Assembly (NCBI GenBank): GCA_902773395.1
Contig: CACYEJ010000421.1
Coordinates: 1-11,521 of the forward strand
Origin: an uncultured Ruminococcus sp.
GTDB taxonomy: Bacteria; Bacillota_A; Clostridia; Oscillospirales; Acutalibacteraceae
DNA: 11,521 bases
Reading direction: 5' to 3'
Below the pieces are notes generated by a model. That model did not search any database. It was not told the origin of the DNA and worked only from the letters and a program-made list of their open reading frames with translations. Every line of letters starts with the position of its first letter. Positions within the stretch are counted from its first letter, which is position 1. This document shows positions 6,701 to 11,521 of this stretch, piece after piece. The translations under genes and the position numbers were made by a program.

Positions 6701-7705
6701 ATGGAAAATCAAACAGAAAAGAAAAAAATTGTTTTCAGTGCTATCCAGCCTTCGGGAACTATTACTCTCGGTAATTACCTCGGAGCAGTAAGAAACTGGG
6801 TTGCTATGCAGGACGAGTTCAGCTGCATTTATGCGCTTGCCGATTTGCATACAATTACAGTTCGTCAGGAGCCGGCTCAGTTCCGCAAGAATATCATGGA
6901 CGCTTATGCTTCAATTCTTGCTTGTGGTATTGACGCCGAAAAAAGCCTATTTTTTATGCAGAGCCATGTCACAACTCATGCTCAGCTTGCATGGCTGCTG
7001 AATTGCTATACTCAGTTTGGCGAGCTTTCAAGAATGACGCAGTTTAAAGATAAATCTGCTAAGCACGCCGATAATGTCAATGCCGGACTGTTTACTTATC
7101 CAACCTTAATGGCTGCCGATATTCTGCTTTATCAGGCTGATATGGTGCCTGTTGGCGCAGACCAGAAACAGCATTTGGAGCTTTCAAGAAATATTGCCGA
7201 GAGATTTAACGGTATTTACGGCAATGTGTTTAAGGTGCCTGAGCCGTATATTCCGAAGAACGGCGCAAGGGTAATGTCGCTGCAAGATCCAACCAAAAAA
7301 ATGAGTAAGTCCGATGAGAATGTAAATGCCTGCATTACTCTTATGGATTCACCCGAAACTATTATGAAGAAGTTCAAACGTGCCGTAACCGACAGCGAGG
7401 CAAAAGTTCGCTATGCTGAGGGTAAGGACGGTATCAATAATCTGATGACAATTTACTCCGCTGTTACAGGTCTTACTTTTGAACAAATCGAAAGGGACTT
7501 CGACGGCAAGGGTTACGGCGATTTCAAGACAGCTGTAGGCGAGGCAGTAGTTGAAGAGCTTAGACCTGTAAAGGAACGCTATGAGAAATATATCGCTGAT
7601 AAGGCATATATGCTGGAGTGCTGTCATAAGGCTGATGAGGCTGCTCAGAAATTCTCTCAGAGAACTCTCGATAAGGCGATGAAGAAAATTGGCTTTGTGA
7701 AATAA
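6701..7705 (+). CDS. trpS: Tryptophanyl-tRNA synthetase
   Basis: Charges tRNA-Trp with tryptophan using ATP; a cytoplasmic class Ic synthetase acting as a homodimer. The 334-residue length is normal for bacterial TrpRS. The Rossmann-fold signature is QPSGTITLGNYLGA (residues 16-29), with T22-L-G-N25 as the HIGH-equivalent; threonine instead of histidine is normal in the Bacillus-type enzyme. VPVGADQKQHLELSR is the tryptophan- and ATP-side motif, and K200-M-S-K-S204 is the KMSKS loop, followed by DEN. AAGGAAAG ends about 7 nt before the ATG. The next gene starts 7 bp after the stop, so the two are probably co-transcribed. No T-box leader is visible, and control is unknown. Confidence 0.97.
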   Translation: MENQTEKKKIVFSAIQPSGTITLGNYLGAVRNWVAMQDEFSCIYALADLHTITVRQEPAQFRKNIMDAYASILACGIDAEKSLFFMQSHVTTHAQLAWLLNCYTQFGELSRMTQFKDKSAKHADNVNAGLFTYPTLMAADILLYQADMVPVGADQKQHLELSRNIAERFNGIYGNVFKVPEPYIPKNGARVMSLQDPTKKMSKSDENVNACITLMDSPETIMKKFKRAVTDSEAKVRYAEGKDGINNLMTIYSAVTGLTFEQIERDFDGKGYGDFKTAVGEAVVEELRPVKERYEKYIADKAYMLECCHKADEAAQKFSQRTLDKAMKKIGFVK

Positions 7706-7712
7706 TTAAAAA

Positions 7713-8078
7713 ATGACACAAAGACGTTATCAGCCGCTTTTGCCCATTAGCTTCGGCGAAGCGCTGGAGCTGCTTAAATCAGGCAGTCATGACGAGCTTC
7801 TTGCTCTTGCTCCAAGAGTGGGAGAGTATCTCGAAAATTGGAGAGAGGCTCAGGATATCTGTATTCGGCTTTTGGAAAATGATGACCCAAGAGTGAGAAA
7901 TAATGCCGTTATGGGTTTGTCGTATATCGCAAGAGTACATGGCAAACTGGACAAGCGAATTGTTAAACCGTATCTCTTGCGTGAGATGAGATGTAATTCT
8001 CAGTTTAAGGAACAAATTAAAATGTACATCGACGATATCAATAAATTTCTAAATTGGAATATTGGCAAAAGAAAATAA
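7713..8078 (+). CDS. Small helical HEAT-like protein downstream of trpS
   Basis: A 121-residue, soluble, almost wholly helical protein. I recognise the general type but not a function. Residues 44-75 (AQDICIRLLENDDPRVRNNA, then VMGLSYIARVHG) form a helix-turn-helix pair with the D-x-R-x-x-R-x-x-A pattern of HEAT/PBS-type repeats. The N-terminus (RRYQPLLPISFGEALELLKS) and the segment LDKRIVKPYLLREM look conserved in style. HEAT repeats are protein-interaction scaffolds. The start ATG lies 7 bp after the trpS stop, and the sequence before it (AATTAAAAA) has no Shine-Dalgarno site, so translation may depend on ribosomes finishing trpS. There are no membrane segments and no cysteine motif. Co-transcription with trpS is inferred from spacing. 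Confidence 0.75.
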   Translation: MTQRRYQPLLPISFGEALELLKSGSHDELLALAPRVGEYLENWREAQDICIRLLENDDPRVRNNAVMGLSYIARVHGKLDKRIVKPYLLREMRCNSQFKEQIKMYIDDINKFLNWNIGKRK

Positions 8079-8118
8079 ATGTAATATTATAATTATAAAT
8101 AAAAAGTGAATATTATCC

Positions 8119-8140
8119 AATTTTTAATTGAAAATTTTTT
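8119..8140 (+). terminator. Weak A/T-only terminator-like hairpin
   Basis: AATTTT (8119-8124) pairs with AAAATT (8131-8136) over a 6-nt loop, followed by TTTT. The stem has no G-C pair, so it may not work as a terminator. It is the only candidate after the trpS unit. Confidence 0.22.
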
Positions 8141-8283
8141 GTTTGATGATGTTGTGTTAATTGATAAAATTAGTTATAGATTAACAATAAATAATATTAT
8201 TATATACTACAACGTTTAGCTGTCCGTTTCGTTTTTCGTCAAAATAAATAAAATTCCTGAATTATTATGTGAAAATAAAGGGG

Positions 8284-8312
8284 TTGACATTGACGTTGTA
8301 ATTTATTATCAT
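8284..8312 (+). promoter_or_regulatory. Distal promoter upstream of the GH13 gene
   Basis: TTGACA (8284-8289) and TATCAT (8307-8312) are 17 bp apart. If this promoter drives the amylase gene, the leader is about 555 nt long, starting near 8319. Confidence 0.65.
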
Positions 8313-8318
8313 TATATA

Positions 8319-8612
8319 GAGGGTTTCTGTGGCTTTTTGTTTTGAAGATACTAATTCGGAAATCCGCCGGTTTGCAGAGAGTTTTTATCTGTAGACTGTA
8401 TATTTTTTAGCTCTTGGGAATATAATTTTAAAAATACGTGTGGTAAAGAAAGCTGATTGTTTAGGATATTATAAAACTGTGATTTGGTAAAAAGACTGTT
8501 TTGTATTTTCCGCACACGTAAAGCTACTAACAGTTTTAAAGAAACAGACTAAAGCCGCTTTGCACGTTGATTGAGAGCGTGTAATTGATATGATTGCGTA
8601 ATATGATCCGAA
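8319..8612 (+). other. Leader region with long-range pairing potential
   Basis: No gene is visible here. TACGTGTG (8435-8442) is complementary to CACACGTA (8513-8520), and TAAAACTGT (8472-8480) is complementary to ACAGTTTTA (8530-8538); both matches are perfect. The two helices interleave, so they would form a pseudoknot or be mutually exclusive. No known riboswitch motif is recognised. A structured RNA is possible, but in AT-rich DNA chance pairings must be considered. Confidence 0.3.
8567..8594 (+). promoter_or_regulatory. Possible second, proximal promoter of the GH13 gene
   Basis: TTGATT (8567-8572) and TATGAT (8589-8594) are 16 bp apart. This match is weaker than the distal one. Transcription would start near 8601, just before the hairpin and repeat array. 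Confidence 0.3.
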
Positions 8613-8643
8613 CCGGCAACGCCGGACGAACTGCCAACGGCAG
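8613..8643. repeat. Paired hairpins with AAC loops and compensatory changes
   Basis: CCGGC-AAC-GCCGG (8613-8625) is followed after ACGAA by CTGCC-AAC-GGCAG (8631-8643), and the latter recurs at 8725-8737. The first two share an 18-bp period. Their stems differ at two base pairs (C-G to T-A and G-C to C-G), with both sides changed each time, so pairing is kept while sequence is not. Confidence 0.7.
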
Positions 8644-8814
8644 ACGAAATACGCACACTAACTTTTTGAGTTCGGTGACTTTACCGCCTGCGTCAGAATT
8701 TGTCCGTAAGGAGAGGTCAACGAACTGCCAACGGCAGACGAAATACGCACACTAACTTTTTGAGTTAGGTGATTTTACCGCCTGCGTCAGATTTTGTCCC
8801 TAAAGAGAGGTCAA
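8627..8814. repeat. 94-bp tandem duplication (two copies)
   Basis: Copy 1 (8627-8720) and copy 2 (8721-8814) differ at only five positions, and a third copy begins with CGAACG at 8815 before the match ends. Each unit contains the CTGCC-AAC-GGCAG hairpin, then a second stem (CTAACT-TTTTG-AGTTAG at 8752-8768 in copy 2; one mismatch in copy 1), then CCGCCTGCGTCAG and an AAGGAGAGG-like purine run. Copies are directly adjacent with no unique spacers. The array lies just upstream of the amylase start and is within its likely transcript. Confidence 0.9.
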
Positions 8815-8873
8815 CGAACGTTTGGGAATCGGACAAAAGCTGCTTTACGTATGAAAAAAGGGGAAATTTAGCT

Positions 8874-10754
8874 ATGGATCAAATTTTTTGTTCTAGGAAT
8901 ACTTATTACCGTAATCCGGTAGGATCGGTAGAAGAAGGTACTTCGATTCATTTCAGAATCAAGGTGCCGCTTTATCTGAAGTGCAGCAGGGCACACTTGA
9001 TTGTGATTGACGAAAGCCGCAACAGTAAGAGAGATAACTATACTATGCTTTGGGGCGGTACTGCCGATGAAGCAGAAATATGGGAGTGCGATTTTATTCC
9101 GCATAATATGGGATTGTATTGGTATACTTTCCAGTTGGATACTGTTGACGGTATCAGATATCTGGTAAGAGATTTCGGAAGTAATTCGAGAATTGATTAT
9201 AATATTATTTATTCGTGGCAGCTTACTTGCTACAAAAAGGGCTTTAAAACTCCCGACTGGTCACCGGGCGGCGTAATGTATCAGATTTTTCCGGACAGAT
9301 TTTATTTTTCCGGAGAGAATAAGCGTGCCGGCAGAGAGGACAGAGAGTACCATAAAACTTGGGATGAGCTTCCGGAGTGGCGTCCAAATAAGGACGGCGT
9401 GATTACCAATACAGACTTCTTCGAGGGAGATTTGAAAGGTATCACAGAGAAGCTTGACTATTTGGAGGAGCTTGGCGTTACCTGCATTTACCTTAATCCT
9501 ATATTTGAGGCATACTCAAATCACCGCTACGATACCGCAAGTTATGAGGATATTGATCCGCTTCTCGGAAATGAGGAGGATTTCAAGACGCTTTGTGCAG
9601 AGGCAAAGAAGCGTGGTATCAGAGTTGTAAATGACGGCGTGTTCTCTCATACGGGCAGCGACAGTAAGTATTTTAACCGTCAGGGCAGATACAAGACAAT
9701 TGGTGCGTTTAACTCTAAGGAGTCGCCGTATTTTAGCTGGTACGATTTCAATAACTGGCCGTATGGCTATAACTCATGGTGGGGCTTCGACACACTTCCG
9801 AATACAAGAGAAGATGACCCCGGCTATAATGAGTATATTAATGGTGAAAACGGTATTATCCGCAAGTGGATTAAAGCCGGCAACAGCGGTTGGCGTCTTG
9901 ATGTTGCAGATGAGCTTCCTGATGTGTTCATCGAGAATCTCAGAAAAGCTGTAAAGGCTCAGGACGAAGAAGCAATTGTAATCGGTGAGGTTTGGGAGGA
10001 CGCTTCCAATAAGGAGAGCTACGGTTCACGCAGAAGATTTATTCTCGGTGATCAGCTCGATACAGTAATGAACTATCCTTTCAGAAGTGCAATACTCGAA
10101 TTCTTGAAGGGTATTGACGCTTACCATATCATGGAGGGTATTCTCTGTATTCTCGAAAATTATCCTCGTCCTGTTATCAGAAACCTGATGAACTTTATCA
10201 CTACTCACGACACCGAAAGAGCTATCACAATTCTTGCCGGAGAACCGCTCAACGGCAGAAACAGAGAGTTCCAGTTCAATACAAAGATGAACGAGGAGCA
10301 GAGAAGCTACGGCGTTCGTTTGGTGAGATTGGCAGCCGGCTTGATGTTTACACTTCCGGGATTCCCATGCGTTTACTATGGCGATGAGGCTGGCGTAGAG
10401 GGCTACAAGGATCCGTTCAATCGTTCTACATATCCGTGGGGTAAGGAGGATAAGAACCTTATTGAGTGGCATAAATCTCTTGCAAAGCTTCGCCGCAAGA
10501 ATTCTTGTTTTAATGACGGTGAGTTTAAGGACACTTACTGTAAGAATAATATTATGTCGTATGTAAGATATGATGACAATTGCAAGGTACTTTGTATCTT
10601 TAACGCCGGATACCAAGAGGCTGAGGCTCCTGTTCCGTTTGAATTCGCTGAGGGTGAGATTCTTCTTTCGACTGCTGAGAATATCAAGGTTGAGAACAAT
10701 AAGGTGAATTTGCCTGAGCTTAGCTGTATTTTTATCAAAATAGATAACGACTAA
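8874..10754 (+). CDS. Intracellular GH13 alpha-amylase-family glycosidase
   Basis: Hydrolyses or transfers alpha-1,4 (perhaps alpha-1,6) glucosidic bonds, most likely in imported maltodextrins, since no signal peptide, anchor or dockerin is present. The 626-residue protein has an N-terminal beta-sandwich of CBM34-like type (about 1-125), then the (beta/alpha)8 barrel starting at GVMYQIFPDRF, and a small C-terminal beta domain. The four GH13 regions are intact: D254-GVFSH259, the nucleophile D343 in GWRLDVADE, the acid/base E372 in IGEVWED, and D446 in THDTER. GDEAGVEGYKDPFNR near the barrel end is also typical of the neopullulanase/cyclomaltodextrinase group, though the region preceding D343 reads LPNT rather than MPKLN, so I leave the subfamily open. 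ATG at 8874 has GGGGA 9 nt upstream. A longer in-frame start (GTG 8769) lies inside the tandem repeat and is unlikely. It has its own promoter(s) and terminator. Confidence 0.94.
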   Translation: MDQIFCSRNTYYRNPVGSVEEGTSIHFRIKVPLYLKCSRAHLIVIDESRNSKRDNYTMLWGGTADEAEIWECDFIPHNMGLYWYTFQLDTVDGIRYLVRDFGSNSRIDYNIIYSWQLTCYKKGFKTPDWSPGGVMYQIFPDRFYFSGENKRAGREDREYHKTWDELPEWRPNKDGVITNTDFFEGDLKGITEKLDYLEELGVTCIYLNPIFEAYSNHRYDTASYEDIDPLLGNEEDFKTLCAEAKKRGIRVVNDGVFSHTGSDSKYFNRQGRYKTIGAFNSKESPYFSWYDFNNWPYGYNSWWGFDTLPNTREDDPGYNEYINGENGIIRKWIKAGNSGWRLDVADELPDVFIENLRKAVKAQDEEAIVIGEVWEDASNKESYGSRRRFILGDQLDTVMNYPFRSAILEFLKGIDAYHIMEGILCILENYPRPVIRNLMNFITTHDTERAITILAGEPLNGRNREFQFNTKMNEEQRSYGVRLVRLAAGLMFTLPGFPCVYYGDEAGVEGYKDPFNRSTYPWGKEDKNLIEWHKSLAKLRRKNSCFNDGEFKDTYCKNNIMSYVRYDDNCKVLCIFNAGYQEAEAPVPFEFAEGEILLSTAENIKVENNKVNLPELSCIFIKIDND

Positions 10755-10776
10755 TTTTTTGAAACATTTCCTTTTG

Positions 10777-10815
10777 CCGTTCCTGTACGTTTGCGTATGG
10801 GGACGGACTTTTTTT
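10777..10815 (+). terminator. Strong rho-independent terminator after the GH13 gene
   Basis: CCGTTCCTGTACG (10777-10789) pairs along all 13 positions, including G-T pairs, with CGTATGGGGACGG (10794-10806) around a TTTG loop. Seven T residues follow at 10809-10815. Confidence 0.9.
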
Positions 10816-11024
10816 GTTTTGATAATTTTAAGAAAATAAATACAAATATATTACAAAGTATTAAGGTTAATTCTCTAAAGGAAATATAAGAAATAAAAAA
10901 TTTGATATAATTAACTATAAGTGTAATTGAATGTACGTTATCGGGTTTTATTTGAAATTATTTATAATATCTTTTGTAGCATTTTAGTTACAAAGATTAT
11001 TATTTTGCTATGGGAGGACTGCTA

Positions 11025-11521
11025 GTGCGTATCAGACATAAAAAGTGGGCAAAACCTGAACTTGCCGAGTGTCCGTTCTTTGTGGACGATGCAGCGGCGA
11101 ATAAAGGAAATTGGAATTCTGTTTTTAAAAAGAAGCAGCCTATTCATCTGGAGCTTGGCTGCGGAAAGGGCAGCTTTGCGGCTCAAATCGCTTTGAGAGA
11201 GCCTGAGGTGAATTTTCTTGCTGTGGATATCAAAAGCGATATGCTCGGTGTTGCTAGACGCAACATCGTAAAACTCTTTGAAGAACAGAATCGTGAGGTG
11301 GATAATCTTATAATTACCGCCTTTAACGTGGAGCATATTGAGGAGATGCTGTCTAGTGATGACCAGGTTGACAGAATATATATAAATTTCTGTAACCCGT
11401 GGCCCAGAGGCAAGCATAATAAACGCCGCCTTACTTATCCGCTGAAGCTCGAAAAGTATAAGCAGTTCCTCAAAAAAGACGGCGAGATTAGATTTAAAAC
11501 AGATGACCTTGATCTGTTTAA
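11025..11521 (+). CDS. trmB: tRNA (guanine-N7)-methyltransferase TrmB (3' end beyond right edge)
   Basis: Methylates G46 in the variable loop of tRNAs using S-adenosylmethionine. The first 165 residues are present; the remainder, roughly a quarter, is off the window. The N-terminus MRIRHKKWAKPEL is typical of TrmB, LELGCGKGSF (residues 42-51) is the SAM-binding loop, AVDIKSDML the acidic end of strand 2, NFCNPWPRGKHNKRRLT (121-137) the TrmB signature, and FKTDD (157-161) the conserved tRNA-side motif. N124 stands where most TrmB proteins have the aspartate of DPWP. The start codon is GTG, fixed by GGGAGGA (11012-11018) 6 nt upstream and by the N-terminal match. The 209 bp before it hold AT-rich DNA with -10-like TATAAT at 10906 and 10963 but no matching -35 boxes. 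Confidence 0.95.
   Translation, partial: MRIRHKKWAKPELAECPFFVDDAAANKGNWNSVFKKKQPIHLELGCGKGSFAAQIALREPEVNFLAVDIKSDMLGVARRNIVKLFEEQNREVDNLIITAFNVEHIEEMLSSDDQVDRIYINFCNPWPRGKHNKRRLTYPLKLEKYKQFLKKDGEIRFKTDDLDLF

Noticed and set aside
8603..8755. 50-codon open frame reading through the repeat array
   Set aside because: No Shine-Dalgarno site, low-complexity product, and it follows the repeat period; not a credible gene.
8627..8814. CRISPR array
   Set aside because: The copies are 94 bp long and directly adjacent without unique spacers, and no cas gene is present.
8769..8873. 35-residue N-terminal extension of the GH13 protein
   Set aside because: It is translated from the non-coding tandem repeat and has no ribosome site; the ATG at 8874 has a good one.
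10026..10616. 196-codon open frame on the minus strand
   Set aside because: Antisense to the C-terminal half of the GH13 gene, with no recognisable motif; a shadow frame.

Overview
The window looks like chromosomal DNA of a gut Firmicute of the Ruminococcus / Oscillospiraceae type. Coding regions are moderately AT-rich and intergenic regions strongly AT-rich. Most genes have good Shine-Dalgarno sites and sigma-A-type promoters with 17-bp spacers. A secreted protein carries a type I dockerin, the module that docks enzymes and other proteins onto cellulosome- or amylosome-like scaffolds. The genus is an inference from gene content, not a proven assignment.

Layout from left to right. (1) Positions 1-1221, minus strand: a MATE-family multidrug/cation antiporter that runs off the left edge, with its own promoter. 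(2) 1423-1581: a 52-residue single-pass membrane protein with a C-x2-C-x5-C tail. (3) 1624-2224: a MarR-family regulator whose promoter is followed at once by a 25-bp near-perfect inverted repeat, a strong candidate self-operator. (4) 2228-4184: a Si-type citrate synthase with its own promoter, followed by a membrane-anchored zinc-ribbon protein, ended by a clear terminator. (5) 4248-5195: promoter, about 163-nt leader, and a secreted protein with an N-terminal dockerin and a degenerate CAP/SCP domain, ended by a terminator. (6) 5226-6470: a PLP-dependent fold-type I aminotransferase. (7) 6471-6700: a gap with a short direct repeat and a possible gene remnant. (8) 6701-8078: tryptophanyl-tRNA synthetase followed 7 bp later by a small helical, HEAT-like protein. 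(9) 8079-8873: almost 800 bp without a credible gene, holding a promoter, possible long-range RNA pairings and a 94-bp tandem repeat preceded by compensatory-changing hairpins. (10) 8874-10815: an intracellular GH13 alpha-amylase-family enzyme with a strong terminator. (11) 11025 to the right edge: the start of trmB, the tRNA (guanine-N7)-methyltransferase.

Most genes are housekeeping or core carbon and nitrogen metabolism: citrate synthase supplies 2-oxoglutarate/glutamate precursors, the aminotransferase works on amino acids, TrpRS and TrmB serve translation, and the GH13 enzyme probably degrades imported maltodextrins. No single operon links them; the promoters and terminators mark at least six short transcription units. 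The least explained parts are the structured leader and repeat array upstream of the GH13 gene, the degenerate dockerin-CAP protein, and the MarR operator region. I found no CRISPR array, prophage, insertion sequence, rRNA or tRNA.
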